NCBI RefSeq assembly: GCF_001426435.1
Contig: NZ_LMER01000019.1
Coordinates: forward strand, 40,998 to 104,997
Reading direction: 5' to 3'
DNA: 64,000 bases
Origin: Angustibacter sp. Root456
GTDB lineage: Bacteria; Actinomycetota; Actinomycetes; Actinomycetales; Angustibacteraceae
A model generated the notes under the pieces. It ran no database searches. It worked only from the letters and a program-made list of their open reading frames with translations, and was not told the origin of the DNA. Of this stretch, positions 8,366 to 20,114 are shown piece after piece. Both the position numbers and the translations under genes were made by a program. Position 1 is the first letter of the stretch; the number at the start of each line of letters is the position of its first letter.

Positions 8366-8635
8366 GGCAACCGACAGGCCAAACGCGACCACGTCACGCG
8401 CGGCAGTGTGCACCAGACCCTCGTCTACGACGGCGACGACTGCGTGGGCTGGTGTCAGTACGGGTCGCCGGCGGAGCTGCCGAACATCAAGAACCGCAAG
8501 GTCTACGACAAGGAGCTCGCGTCCCTGCCGGACTGGCGCATCGGCTGCGTCTTCACGGGTAGCCGCCACCGTGGCCACGGTGTCGCCCGAGCCGCGGTCA
8601 CCGCCACGCTCGAGGCCATCCGGGCGGCCGGGTGA
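8366..8635 (+). pseudogene. GNAT acetyltransferase remnant
   Basis: About 90 codons read like the middle and end of a GNAT acetyltransferase: HQTLVYDGDDCVGWCQYGSP, then PDWRIGCVFTGSRHRGHGVARAAV, which holds the acetyl-CoA-binding R-x2-G-x-G/A loop. There is no N-terminal domain, no start codon with ribosome site, and the C-terminus stops after IRAAG. Full family members are about twice this length, so it looks like a decayed copy or a deletion product between the DsrE gene and the convergent ATPase gene. Confidence 0.65.
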
Positions 8636-8647
8636 TGCGCCGAGAGG

Positions 8648-11101
<2,454 letters not shown>

Positions 11102-11106
11102 GGTGC

Positions 11107-12483
11107 TCAACCGATGCGCACCTTCTCTCCCACCTCGGGAACGACCACGCACCAACCGGTCTCGGCCTGGACGCGTCGGGCGAGGCCGCGCGAGGCCTCG
11201 GGCTCCCCGTGCACCACGTACACCGTCTCGGGTGCGCTCGGTAGCCGCTGCAGCCACGTCACCAGCTCGCCGGCGTCGGCGTGCACCGAGAACTCCTCGT
11301 CCATCACCACCTCGGCGCGCACCGGCACGTAGCGCCCGTGCATCTTCAGCTGGCGCGCGCCGTCCTGCAGGGCCCGGCCACGCGTGCCCACGGCCTGGTA
11401 CCCGGTGAGCACCACCGTGTTCCGGCGGTCGGGCAGCAGGTAGCGCAGGTGGTGGACGACGCGGCCGCCCGTGGCCATACCGCTCGCCGACACGATGATG
11501 CACGGGTGGCGTGGCTGGTTGAGCCGCATCGACTCCTCGACGCTGCGGGCCGCCTGAACGCCCGGCAGGTCGAAGAAGTCGTCGCCGACGTCCGGCCGCA
11601 GCTCGGGGCGCAGGTCGGGGCGGCGGTACGCCGCCAGGGAGGCCAGCGCCATCGGGCTGTCGACGTAGACCGGCACGGCGGGGATGGCGCCCACGCGCAT
11701 CAGCCGGGCCAGCTCGTGCAGCACCAGCTCGGTGCGGTCGATCGCGAAGGCCGGCACCACGACGGACCCACCGCGCTGGAGGGTGCGCCGAACGGCGTCC
11801 GCGAGCACCTCGTGCCGCTCGCCGCGAGGTGCCGAGTGGGTGCGGTCGCCGTACGTCGACTCCACCACCACCGTCGTCGCGGCGGGCGGGTCGTCGCGGG
11901 GCAGCAGCACCGGGTGCGTGGGCCGGCCGAGGTCACCGCTGAAGAGCAGGCGGGAGTCACCGACGTCCAGCAGGATGCTGCTCGAGCCGAGGATGTGGCC
12001 CGCGCGCGACAGCGTGAAGCCGACGTCGGCGCCCAGGGCGCCGCGCTCGCCGTACGGGTGCGGCCGAAAGAGCGCGATCGCCCGCTCAGCGTCGGCCGCG
12101 TCGTACAGCGGCAGGGGTGGGTCGTGCCGGCTCCAGCCCTGCTCGCGCGCCGCCTGCGCGTCCTCCTCCTGCAGGTGCGCGCTGTCGCGCAGCACGATCT
12201 CGGCGAGAGCAGCGGTACCGGCGCTGCACGAGATCGGGCCGCTGAAGCCCTGGCGCACCAACGCCGGGAGGTAGCCGGAGTGGTCGAGGTGCGCGTGCGT
12301 CAGCACGACGTGGTCGATGGTCTCGGCAGGTGGCACGAAGGGCTCCCAGTTGCGCCGCCGCCACTGGCGTTCGCCCTGGTAGAGGCCGCAGTCGACGAGG
12401 TAGCGCCCGTCGCCGTGACGCAGGAGGAAGCGGCTCCCCGTGACCGTGCCCGTTCCGCCGAGGAAGGTCAACGTGCCGGCCAT
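11107..12483 (-). CDS. Beta-CASP metallo-beta-lactamase hydrolase (RNA-processing type)
   Basis: A 458-residue metallo-beta-lactamase with inserted beta-CASP domain: zinc motif THAHLDHSG (residues about 60), [10 protein letters not shown] and the C-terminal [10 protein letters not shown] block, the layout of CPSF73-like and RNase J-like nucleases. Beta-CASP enzymes cut or trim RNA; the target here is unknown. ATG 12483 follows TAGGAGGGGAC. It is divergent from a universal stress protein gene across 133 bp with a shared DosR-type box, and coupled to the downstream cation ATPase. Placement with PPDK, USP and bd oxidase suggests an RNA-turnover role during low oxygen (inference). Confidence 0.88.
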   Translation of the reverse strand: MAGTLTFLGGTGTVTGSRFLLRHGDGRYLVDCGLYQGERQWRRRNWEPFVPPAETIDHVVLTHAHLDHSGYLPALVRQGFSGPISCSAGTAALAEIVLRDSAHLQEEDAQAAREQGWSRHDPPLPLYDAADAERAIALFRPHPYGERGALGADVGFTLSRAGHILGSSSILLDVGDSRLLFSGDLGRPTHPVLLPRDDPPAATTVVVESTYGDRTHSAPRGERHEVLADAVRRTLQRGGSVVVPAFAIDRTELVLHELARLMRVGAIPAVPVYVDSPMALASLAAYRRPDLRPELRPDVGDDFFDLPGVQAARSVEESMRLNQPRHPCIIVSASGMATGGRVVHHLRYLLPDRRNTVVLTGYQAVGTRGRALQDGARQLKMHGRYVPVRAEVVMDEEFSVHADAGELVTWLQRLPSAPETVYVVHGEPEASRGLARRVQAETGWCVVVPEVGEKVRIG

Positions 12484-12545
12484 GTCCCCTCCTAGGGCGT
12501 CCTTGCGGCTCACCTCATGCTCGCATCGGGCGCCAAGGTCAGTGG

Positions 12546-12559
12546 GGGACCAACGGCCC
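12546..12559. promoter_or_regulatory. DosR-type box shared by divergent beta-CASP and usp genes
   Basis: GGGACCAACGGCCC, full match to the consensus. It lies 57 bp before the usp ATG (12617) on one side and 62 bp before the hydrolase ATG (12483) on the other, so one site could drive both directions. Confidence 0.72.
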
Positions 12560-12616
12560 TGTCTCGTACCCACTGGCGCCGAGATGGTGATCCCAGGGAC
12601 GACGGGAGGAGCCACC

Positions 12617-13519
12617 ATGTCCAGTCCAGACGCCGCCCACCTGGCGACGCACCGACCGTTCGTGGTGGTCGGGTACGACGGGTCGCCCGCCGCGCGGGCC
12701 GCGGTGCAGTGGGCGGCGCGCGAGGCCGCCGAGCTGCGCGGCGAGCTGCGGATCGTCGTCGCCTGGCTGCCCGATGTCGGCAGCTGGCACCACGACCCCG
12801 AGACCGTCGGGCGAGACGCGGCCGAGGCGACGGCGGACGAGGCGCAGCAGCTGGCTGCTCCGATCGTGCGTGGCCGCGCCGTGGTGGTGACGATCGTGCA
12901 CCAGGGCGCCGCAGCCGACACGGTGACCCACGCTGCCCACGGGGCCGAGCTGCTGGTGCTGGGCACGCGCGGCCACATCGGCCCGGTGGGCACGCTGCTC
13001 GGCAGCGTGAGCCGGCGGTGCGTGCGCCTCGCCACCGAGCCGGTGGTGCTGCTGGGTCCCGAGGCCGTCCCGCAACCCGAGCAGCGCGTGGTGCTCACCT
13101 GCCACAGCGGCGCGGCGGCGGCGTCCGCTCTCACGTGGGCCACCCGGCGAGCCAGGCGCACGGCGCGCGAGCTGCACGTGCTCGACACGTGGTCGGTGGG
13201 TGCGATGGCCGGCGACCTGCTCGCCACCGAGGTCGAGGACGCCGCCCACGACGACGCCGCGAAGCGGCACGGCGCGACGATGGCCGCCGTGCGCGCAGCG
13301 GTGCGCGGCGTCGCCACGGTCACGGGGGTTCTCGTCGAGGGCCGGGCCGCGCACGTGGAGTTCGAACGCACGCTGCCCGGTGACCTGCTCGTCGTCCCGC
13401 TCGACGACACCGACCACCGCCCGTCGCTGCGCTACTCGCGGTGCCCGGTGGTGCTCGTGCCGGTGTCGACCGCCATGACGACGCGCCACCGCCGCCAGGC
13501 GGCGGTCGAAGCCGTGTGA
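12617..13519 (+). CDS. Universal stress protein, second domain degenerate
   Basis: A 300-residue tandem Usp protein. The first domain is canonical (VVVGYDGSPAARAAVQWAARE; VLGTRGHIGPVGTLLGSVSR for ATP). The second half keeps the fold pattern (VVLTCHSGAAAASALTWATR) but has lost the glycine loop, ending DLLVVPLDDTDHRP, so it probably does not bind ATP. ATG 12617 follows GGGAGGAGCC. A DosR-type box is 57 bp upstream. Confidence 0.9.
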   Translation: MSSPDAAHLATHRPFVVVGYDGSPAARAAVQWAAREAAELRGELRIVVAWLPDVGSWHHDPETVGRDAAEATADEAQQLAAPIVRGRAVVVTIVHQGAAADTVTHAAHGAELLVLGTRGHIGPVGTLLGSVSRRCVRLATEPVVLLGPEAVPQPEQRVVLTCHSGAAAASALTWATRRARRTARELHVLDTWSVGAMAGDLLATEVEDAAHDDAAKRHGATMAAVRAAVRGVATVTGVLVEGRAAHVEFERTLPGDLLVVPLDDTDHRPSLRYSRCPVVLVPVSTAMTTRHRRQAAVEAV

Positions 13520-13560
13520 GGCGGCCGCACGTGGCCAGGACGCGCCCGAGGAACGGGCCT

Positions 13561-13574
13561 GAGACCGACGTCCC
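13561..13574 (+). promoter_or_regulatory. Possible degenerate DosR-type box
   Basis: GAGACCGACGTCCC matches RGGACSWWCGNCCC at 12 of 14. It sits only four bases before the ATG assumed for the GNAT/synthetase gene, too close for an activator unless the true start is further in; chance is possible. Confidence 0.25.
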
Positions 13575-13578
13575 GACG

Positions 13579-16281
13579 ATGAGCCCCGGTCACCCGGCCG
13601 CGGTGGCTGCGTGGCCCGAGCGCTACGAGACGCTCTCGGCCGACGGCGTGCCGTTCGAGATCTCCAGCGTGTCTACGGTGACTCGCGACGAGCTGACGGA
13701 CCTGTTCGCTCGTGCGTCGGATCGCTCGCTGTACCAACGGTTCCTCGGGGCCGGCCACCCGGCCGTCGATGCCTACGTCGAGCAGCTCCTCGACCCGGCG
13801 CGAGGGCTGGACGCCGTGGTCGCGAGGCTGCACGGCGAGCTCGTCGCGGTGGCGTCCAGCCACGTGCTCACCGAGGGCGAGGCCGAGATCGGAATGCTCG
13901 TGGCCGACGAGCACCAGCACCGGGGCATCGGCACGCTGCTGCTCGAGGACCTCGTCGCCCGGGCCAGGGCCCGCGGGCTCGCCGGTGTGACCGCCTTCGT
14001 GCTGAGCGCCAACGACCAGATGGTGCAGGTGCTGCGCGACAGCGGCCTCGTTCGCGAGGCCCTCACGGACGCCGACACGGTCACGTTCCGTATCCCGCTG
14101 CAGGAGAACGGGCCCGGCGCCGCCGAGGCCGGCCGCCGTGCCGTCACCAGCAGCGTGAAGTCGCTGGCGCGGTTGCTCGCCCCCCAGTCAGTGGTGGTGG
14201 TCGGTGCGGGGCGTCGCCGCAACGGCGTCGGCCACCAGGTGGTGGCCCACCTGCGTCGGGCGCGGTTCACCGGCCCCCTCTACGTCGTGAACCGCTCGGG
14301 ACACGCGGTGCACTCGGTGCCGGCGTACCGGTCGGTGGCCGACCTGCCGCGCTCGATCGACCTCGGTGTCGTCGCGGTGCCGGCGCCCGAGGTGGAGGCG
14401 GTGGTGCGAGACCTGCTGGCGCTCGGCGTCGGCGCGCTGCTGGTGCTGAGTGCCGGGTTCGGCCACGCGACCGAGCAGGGGTCACCCCACGACGAGGACC
14501 GGCTGCGCGAGCTGTGCCGCGAGGCCGGTGTGCGGCTGCTCGGGCCCAACTGCATCGGCCTGGTCAACACCGACCGGTCGGTGCGGCTCGACGCCTCGTT
14601 CCTCCCCAAGGCGCCGCGGCCGGGCCGGGTCGCCGTCGTCGCGCAGTCGGGCGCGGTGGCCGCCGGTCTGGTCGAGATGCTCGATCGGCGGGGCCTCGGC
14701 GTCTCGGTGCTCGCGACGCTCGGCGACGCACCCGACGTCGGGCCGGCGGAGCTGCTCGCCTACGCGACCGAGGACGCCGAGACGAGTGTCGTGGCCCTGC
14801 ACCTCGAGGGCCTCGCCGACCCGTCCGCACTGGCTCGCGTGGCGCAGGAGGCCACGACCCGCAAGCCGGTGCTGCTGCTCAAGCCCGGACGCTCGGTGGC
14901 GGCGCGGGTGGCCGCGCGGAGCCACACCGGCGCCGCTGCCGTGGACGACGCGGCGGTCGACGCCTTGTGCCGGCGGACCGGGATCACCCGGGTCGCATCG
15001 CTCGAGGAGCTCGCCGACATCGCCACCCTGCACGCCACCCAAAGCACTCCGCGGGGCCTGCGCGTTGCGGTGGTGGGGAACTCCGGCGGACCCGGCGTGC
15101 TCGCCCTCGACGCGTTGTCGGAGAGCGGGCTGGTGGCGGCGGAGCTCACGCAGCACACGCTGATGCGGCTCGACATGCTGCTCGCGCCGGGGGCGTCGTC
15201 CGGGCAGCTGGTCGACATGACCGCCTCGGCCGGTGCCGACGTCCTCGAGCAGGCCATGGCGACGGTGATGGACGACCCCGGCGTGGACGCGCTGCTGCTC
15301 GCGCTGACGCCTCTGCAGCAGCTACCGACCGCGTTGATCCGCTCCGTGGTCGACCGGACGTCGGCGTCGCACCCGGACGTCACGACGGTGCTGTGCATCA
15401 CCGGCGAGGGCGGGCGCGAGGGCGGGCGGGTTCCGTGGTTCGACGACCCGGCGCGCGCCGTCCGATCACTTGCCGGGCAGGCGAGATGGGGTTCGTGGGT
15501 GCGCCAGCAGGCGCAGGCGCGACCACTGGCCGACCCGGTGCCACGCGCGGACGCCGCGACGGCGCGCGAGGTGGTGCGCGGGGCGCTGCTGCGCCGTCCC
15601 GAGGGCTGCTGGCTGGAGCCGCGCGAGGTGCGTGACCTGCTGCGCGCCTACCACGTCGACCTCGTACCCACGGTGGAGGCCGACTCGCCCGAGAACGCCG
15701 CCGACGCCAGCGCGACGCTGCGCGCACCGCTGGCGCTCAAGGCTTTTGGCGAGTCGCTGGTGCACAAGACGGCACGCGGCGCCGTCGCGCTCGACCTGCG
15801 CAGCGCCCACGACGTGCGTGATGCCGCGCACGAGATGGTCGAGCGGCTGGGTGACGAGGTGCGCGGGTTCGTCGTCCAGCCGATGGTGTTCGGGCGGCGC
15901 GAGGTGATCATCGGGGGCACCCGCAAGCCGGGCTGGGGGCCGCTCGTGATGGTGGGCCGCGGCGGCGTCGACACCGATGTCGACCCTGACCGGGCGTGGG
16001 CCCTGGCGCCGGCGCCGATGGTCGAGGTGGAGGCGATGGTGCGCTCGCTGCGCTGCTCCGACGGGATCGTGGGCAGCGCGGCGTCGGTCGGCTCGGCCCG
16101 GCTGTACGAGCTGGTGAGCCGGGTGTCGGAGCTCGTGACCGACCTTTTCGACGTGGCCGAGCTGGACCTCAACCCCGTGCTCGTCGGTTCCGGGCCGCCG
16201 CTGGTGGTCGACGCCCGCGTGCGCGTGGCACCTCCGGCAGAAGTGCCCTGGGGGCCGGTGGTGCGCCACCTCCCCACCTGA
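13579..16281 (+). CDS. GNAT acetyltransferase fused to ADP-forming acyl-CoA synthetase (Pat-like)
   Basis: A 900-residue protein. N-terminal GNAT domain (about 20-175; acetyl-CoA loop EHQHRGIGTLLLEDL), CoA-binding domain (about 195-300; SVVVVGAGRRRNGVGHQV), succinyl-CoA-ligase-like domain (about 315-640, with SHTGAAA) and an ATP-grasp domain (about 680-895). This order matches actinobacterial Pat-type lysine acetyltransferases. The His of SHTG, the phosphorylated residue in active ADP-forming synthetases, is present, so acetyl-CoA/ATP chemistry remains possible. ATG 13579 has no good ribosome site; in-frame GTG 13531 is an alternative. It lies 59 bp behind the usp gene and may be co-transcribed with it. 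Confidence 0.88.
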   Translation: MSPGHPAAVAAWPERYETLSADGVPFEISSVSTVTRDELTDLFARASDRSLYQRFLGAGHPAVDAYVEQLLDPARGLDAVVARLHGELVAVASSHVLTEGEAEIGMLVADEHQHRGIGTLLLEDLVARARARGLAGVTAFVLSANDQMVQVLRDSGLVREALTDADTVTFRIPLQENGPGAAEAGRRAVTSSVKSLARLLAPQSVVVVGAGRRRNGVGHQVVAHLRRARFTGPLYVVNRSGHAVHSVPAYRSVADLPRSIDLGVVAVPAPEVEAVVRDLLALGVGALLVLSAGFGHATEQGSPHDEDRLRELCREAGVRLLGPNCIGLVNTDRSVRLDASFLPKAPRPGRVAVVAQSGAVAAGLVEMLDRRGLGVSVLATLGDAPDVGPAELLAYATEDAETSVVALHLEGLADPSALARVAQEATTRKPVLLLKPGRSVAARVAARSHTGAAAVDDAAVDALCRRTGITRVASLEELADIATLHATQSTPRGLRVAVVGNSGGPGVLALDALSESGLVAAELTQHTLMRLDMLLAPGASSGQLVDMTASAGADVLEQAMATVMDDPGVDALLLALTPLQQLPTALIRSVVDRTSASHPDVTTVLCITGEGGREGGRVPWFDDPARAVRSLAGQARWGSWVRQQAQARPLADPVPRADAATAREVVRGALLRRPEGCWLEPREVRDLLRAYHVDLVPTVEADSPENAADASATLRAPLALKAFGESLVHKTARGAVALDLRSAHDVRDAAHEMVERLGDEVRGFVVQPMVFGRREVIIGGTRKPGWGPLVMVGRGGVDTDVDPDRAWALAPAPMVEVEAMVRSLRCSDGIVGSAASVGSARLYELVSRVSELVTDLFDVAELDLNPVLVGSGPPLVVDARVRVAPPAEVPWGPVVRHLPT

Positions 16282-16332
16282 CCTCCCCGCGCCCCACCGT
16301 GCGGTTCGGATCCGAAGTGCACGAGGGGAGGG
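16282..16332. terminator. Bidirectional terminator between convergent genes
   Basis: A 26-bp near-perfect palindrome (16298-16323, centre TTCGGATCCGAA, arms CGTGC/GCACG, one G-G mismatch) is flanked by CCTCCCC (16282-16288) and GGGGAGG (16326-16332), which pair as an outer stem. It separates the ends of the Pat-like gene (+) and the usp gene (-). Confidence 0.65.
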
Positions 16333-16344
16333 GGGCCGCTGGGG

Positions 16345-17247
16345 TCAGGGGACGACGAGGACGGGCGCAGTCGCTTCGTCGAGCACCTGCCGGCTCACCG
16401 ACCCGATCGACAGCCGCGCGAGCGCGATGGGGCCGCGCGAGCCGATCACGAGCAGCCGGGTGCGGCTCGCGTGCAGCAGCAGCGCCTCGGCGGCCGGGTC
16501 GGGCGTGAACACGGTGGTGACGTGCACCGCGGGGTCGATGGCGGCGCTCGTCAGAGCCTGCTCGACGACCTCTCGCCCGTGCTCGAGCCGCGCCTCGGGG
16601 GACTCCCCTGGCGCCCCCGCGTAGGAGTGCAGCACCAGCAGGTGCGCCCCGTTGCGCTGCGCCTCGGCGGCCGCGACCTGCAGCGTGTGCGCCGCCTCCG
16701 CGCCCCGCCCGACGCCCACCAGGACGGCGTGCGACATCGCTCCCTGCGCGGCCGGCTCCTGCGCCAGCCAGTCGTCCGGGACGACGAGCACCGGGCAGCT
16801 CACCGACCGCACCAGCTCGCGGCTCGTCGTCCCGAGCAGGAACGCCCGGGCGCCGTGGCCGCCGCGGTCGCCGACCACCAGCAGCCGGCAGGTCGAGAGG
16901 TGCTCGCGCACCGCGTCCGGGTCGGGCACGCCCACGACGTCGACCGTCGCGAGCAGGCCGGGACGCGCGCTCACGACCTGCTCGGCGACGTCCTCGGCGA
17001 TCGTGCGGGCGATCGTCATCCGCTGCTGCTCGTCGAGGTCCTGCGCGTGCGGGCTGAGCGACGTGTCGACGTCCGTCGTGACGAGCGACAGCAGCTTGAG
17101 GTGCATGCCTCGCTGCGCTGCCTCGTCGGCGGCGCGCTCGACCGCCGGCCGGCTGTGCCAGCTGCCGTCGAAGCCCACCACGACGGCGTCAGCCAGCGCG
17201 AGGTCGTGGTGCTCGGCGAGGGTCCGCCGCGTGAGGGGGAGTGTCAT
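16345..17247 (-). CDS. Universal stress protein, tandem UspA domains
   Basis: A 300-residue protein with two Usp domains (VVVGFDGSWHSRPAVERAAD and LLVVGDRGGHGARAFLLGTTSR in the first; VLVGVGRG and VIGSRGPIALARLSIGSVSR in the second). ATG 17247 is nine bases from CAGGAGG. It starts 70 bp downstream of the PPDK stop, so it may be read through from ppdK. A weak box-like sequence (minus strand GGGCCGATCGGCGC, about 17295-17308) lies in the gap. Like the other two USPs here it is exactly 300 residues. Confidence 0.9.
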   Translation of the reverse strand: MTLPLTRRTLAEHHDLALADAVVVGFDGSWHSRPAVERAADEAAQRGMHLKLLSLVTTDVDTSLSPHAQDLDEQQRMTIARTIAEDVAEQVVSARPGLLATVDVVGVPDPDAVREHLSTCRLLVVGDRGGHGARAFLLGTTSRELVRSVSCPVLVVPDDWLAQEPAAQGAMSHAVLVGVGRGAEAAHTLQVAAAEAQRNGAHLLVLHSYAGAPGESPEARLEHGREVVEQALTSAAIDPAVHVTTVFTPDPAAEALLLHASRTRLLVIGSRGPIALARLSIGSVSRQVLDEATAPVLVVP

Positions 17248-17317
17248 GGCGTCCTCCTGAGTCCGCTGGAACTCGTTGCTGCTGATGATCTTTGGCGCCG
17301 ATCGGCCCGTGCGTGGG

Positions 17318-20059
17318 TCATCGGGTGTCGCTGCCCGACACCGCACCGAGGACGGCGGACCGCCCGGCTTCGAGCCGCGCCGCGCACACCCGCGGCGGCG
17401 AGCACGAGACGTAGTCGAGGCCGAGGTCGTGGAAGAAGTGCACCGACTCGGCGTCGCCGCCCTGCTCGCCGCACACGCCGAGTCCGAGGTCAGGACGCGC
17501 CGCCCGCCCTTCGTGCACCGCGATGCTCACCAGCCGCCCGACGCCGTCGCGGTCGATGGTCGAGAACGGGTCGGTGTCGATGATCCGCAGCTCGCGGTAC
17601 GTCGGCAGGAACCCGGACTCCGCGTCGTCACGTGACAGCCCCCAGGTGGTCTGCGTGAGGTCGTTGGTGCCGAAGGAGAAGAACTCGCACCGGCCGGCCA
17701 GCTCGCCGGCGGTGAGCGCGGCGCGCGGCAGCTCGATCATGGTGCCGAGCGGGATCGCCGGCGCCGGCACACCGCGGCGCGCGCTGACGTTGGCCAGGCT
17801 GCGCCCGACCAGCTCGCGGACGTTCTCGAGCTCGGCGACGTCCGCCACGAGCGGCACCATCAGGTGCGCCTGGGGGTCGTGCCCCTCCGCTCGCAGGTCG
17901 AGCACCGCGTCGGCGACCGCCCGCACCTGGGCGGCGAAGATCTCGGGCATCACGATGCCGAGGCGCACGCCCCGCAGACCCAGCATGGGGTTGCGTTCGG
18001 ACCAGCGCCGCAGCGCCGCCATGAGGCGCTCCTGCTCGGGTGTCGCCGTGCCCTCGGCCTCGGCCCGCGCCAGCTCGACCGACGTCTCGACGAGGTCGGG
18101 CAGGAACTCGTGCAGCGGCGGGTCGAGCAGCCGGATGACGACCGGCAGGCCGTCCATGGCGGCGAGGACGTCGCGCACCTGCTCGCGCTGGAGGTCCTCG
18201 AAGGCCAGCATCGCGGCATCGCGGCCGACGCCGAGCACGATGTCCTCGACGATCTTGCGGCGCTCACCGAGCAGCATGTGCTCGGTGCGGCACAGTCCGA
18301 CACCCTGCGCGCCGTAGCGGCGGGCGCGGGCGGCGTCCGGGCCGTTGTCGGCGTTGGCGAAGACCTCGAGCCGGCGGCGGGAGTCGGCGTGCCGCAACAG
18401 GTCCAGCACCGCGTTCGACAGGATGTCGTCGGGCGCGGCGTCACCCGTCTCGAGTGCGGAGGCCACGTGGCTCGGGCGCACGTCGAGCCGGCCGCGCAGC
18501 ACCTCGCCCGTGGCGCCGTCGACGGAGACGACGTCGCCCTCGGCGACGCTGACGCCGTCCGGCCCGGTGACGGTGCGGGCCGCCAGGTCGATGATCAGGC
18601 CGCTGCCGACGACGCAGGTGCGTCCCATGCCGCGCGCCACGACCGCCGCGTGCGATGTCACGCCACCGCGTGAGGTCACGATCGCCTGCGCCGCAACCAT
18701 TCCGGCGAGGTCGTCGGGGCTCGTCTCGGTGCGCACGAGCACGACGTCGTGCCCCTCCGCCGCCCGCCGCGCCGCCGTCTCGGCGTCCAGGGCCACCTCG
18801 CCGACGGCCGCGCCCGCACTCACCGCGTGGCCCGTGGCGAGGACGTCGTGCTGCCCCGCGTCGACGAACCGGGGGTTCATGAGCGTCTCGAGCTGGGGGC
18901 CGGTGACTCGCACGATCGCCTCGTCGAGGTCGATGAGGCCCTCGCGCTCCAGGTCGCGGGCGACGCGGAAGGCGGCGGCCGGCGTCCGCTTGCCGATGCG
19001 GGTCTGCAGCAACCACAGCCGCCCGCGCTCGACCGTGAACTCGACGTCGCACACGTCGCGGTAGTGACGTTCGAGCGTCTCGAGGTGCCGCAGCAGCTCG
19101 GTGTGCGGGGCCGGTTGGGTCTCGGCGAGGTGGTCGAGCGTCAGGGCGTCGCGACTGCCGTTGACGACGTCCTCGCCCTGGGCGTTCGTGAGGTAGTTGC
19201 CGTACGCCCCAGGGGCTCCCGTCGAGGGGTCGCGCGTGAAGCAGACGCCGCTGCCGGAGTCCGCACCGGCGTTGCCGTAGACCATCGCCATGACGTTCAC
19301 GGCCGTGCCCAGCGTGTCGGGGATGCCCTCGCGGCGCCGGTAGAGGCGGGCCCGCGGGGAGTTCCACGACCGCAGCACCGCCAGGATCGCCGACTCCAGC
19401 TGCTCCTGCGGGTCGTGCGGGACGTCGCTGCCGACGTCCGCCACCAGCTCACGCCGCGTGGCCGCCACCAGGTCCCGCAGGCCGTCCGCATCCAGCTCGC
19501 TCTCGTGCGCCACGCCGTGGCGGCGGCGCACCTCGTCGGTGGCCCGGGCCAGCCGCTCGGCGTCCGCGCCGAGCACCGTGCGCCCGTACATGCCGATGAG
19601 CCGCGCGTAGCAGTCCCACGCGAACCGCTCGCCCGAGCGCTCGGCGAGCCCGACGACCGTCTCGTCGTTGAGCCCGACGTCGAGCACCGTCTCCATCATC
19701 CCGGGCATCGAGAACCGCGCCCCCGACCGCACCGACACGAGCAGCGGCTGCACCGGGTCACCGAACCGCAGCCCGTGGCGCTCCTCGACGCGCGCGAGCT
19801 GGTCACGCACCTGGGCCAGGACGCCGGCCGGCAGCTCACCGGACGCCATGTACGTCCGGCACACCTCGGTGGTGAGGATGAAGCCGCCCGGCACGGGCAG
19901 TCCGAGGCGAGTCATCTCGCAGAGGTTGGCGCCCTTGCCGCCCAACAGGTCTGCCTGATCGCGGCTGCCGTCCTCGAACCGCACGACGAGCGGTGCGGCG
20001 CCGGCTGGTGAGTGCTGAGGGGGCACGCTGGCACGGTGCGTGCGGGCGGTGGTGGTCAT
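17318..20059 (-). CDS. ppdK: Pyruvate, phosphate dikinase
   Basis: A 913-residue PPDK, normal bacterial length. N-terminal ATP-grasp region (LLGGKGANLCEMTRLGLPVP at 39; SVRSGARFSMPGMMETVLDVG at 109), central phosphohistidine domain with His470 in GGVTSHAAVVARGMG, and C-terminal TIM barrel with Cys863 in GVCGEQGGD and the metal site FSFGTNDLTQTTWG. It interconverts pyruvate, ATP and phosphate with PEP, AMP and PPi. Working toward pyruvate it uses PPi to make ATP, which fits the low-oxygen setting. A DosR-type box is 35 bp upstream of ATG 20059; the usp gene follows. Confidence 0.95.
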   Translation of the reverse strand: MTTTARTHRASVPPQHSPAGAAPLVVRFEDGSRDQADLLGGKGANLCEMTRLGLPVPGGFILTTEVCRTYMASGELPAGVLAQVRDQLARVEERHGLRFGDPVQPLLVSVRSGARFSMPGMMETVLDVGLNDETVVGLAERSGERFAWDCYARLIGMYGRTVLGADAERLARATDEVRRRHGVAHESELDADGLRDLVAATRRELVADVGSDVPHDPQEQLESAILAVLRSWNSPRARLYRRREGIPDTLGTAVNVMAMVYGNAGADSGSGVCFTRDPSTGAPGAYGNYLTNAQGEDVVNGSRDALTLDHLAETQPAPHTELLRHLETLERHYRDVCDVEFTVERGRLWLLQTRIGKRTPAAAFRVARDLEREGLIDLDEAIVRVTGPQLETLMNPRFVDAGQHDVLATGHAVSAGAAVGEVALDAETAARRAAEGHDVVLVRTETSPDDLAGMVAAQAIVTSRGGVTSHAAVVARGMGRTCVVGSGLIIDLAARTVTGPDGVSVAEGDVVSVDGATGEVLRGRLDVRPSHVASALETGDAAPDDILSNAVLDLLRHADSRRRLEVFANADNGPDAARARRYGAQGVGLCRTEHMLLGERRKIVEDIVLGVGRDAAMLAFEDLQREQVRDVLAAMDGLPVVIRLLDPPLHEFLPDLVETSVELARAEAEGTATPEQERLMAALRRWSERNPMLGLRGVRLGIVMPEIFAAQVRAVADAVLDLRAEGHDPQAHLMVPLVADVAELENVRELVGRSLANVSARRGVPAPAIPLGTMIELPRAALTAGELAGRCEFFSFGTNDLTQTTWGLSRDDAESGFLPTYRELRIIDTDPFSTIDRDGVGRLVSIAVHEGRAARPDLGLGVCGEQGGDAESVHFFHDLGLDYVSCSPPRVCAARLEAGRSAVLGAVSGSDTR

Positions 20060-20094
20060 GTCTGCACTCTGCTCCGCGGACCGGGATCTGGGTC

Positions 20095-20108
20095 GGGCAG
20101 AAGGTCCC
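20095..20108 (-). promoter_or_regulatory. DosR-type box upstream of ppdK
   Basis: Minus-strand GGGACCTTCTGCCC matches RGGACSWWCGNCCC at 13 of 14 and ends 35 bp before the ppdK ATG, in the 55-bp gap behind the hydrolase gene. Confidence 0.65.
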
Positions 20109-20114
20109 GCGCCG

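Noticed and set aside
17294..17308. DosR-type box before the third usp gene
   Set aside because: Only 10 of 14 positions match; the gene may be transcribed from the ppdK promoter.
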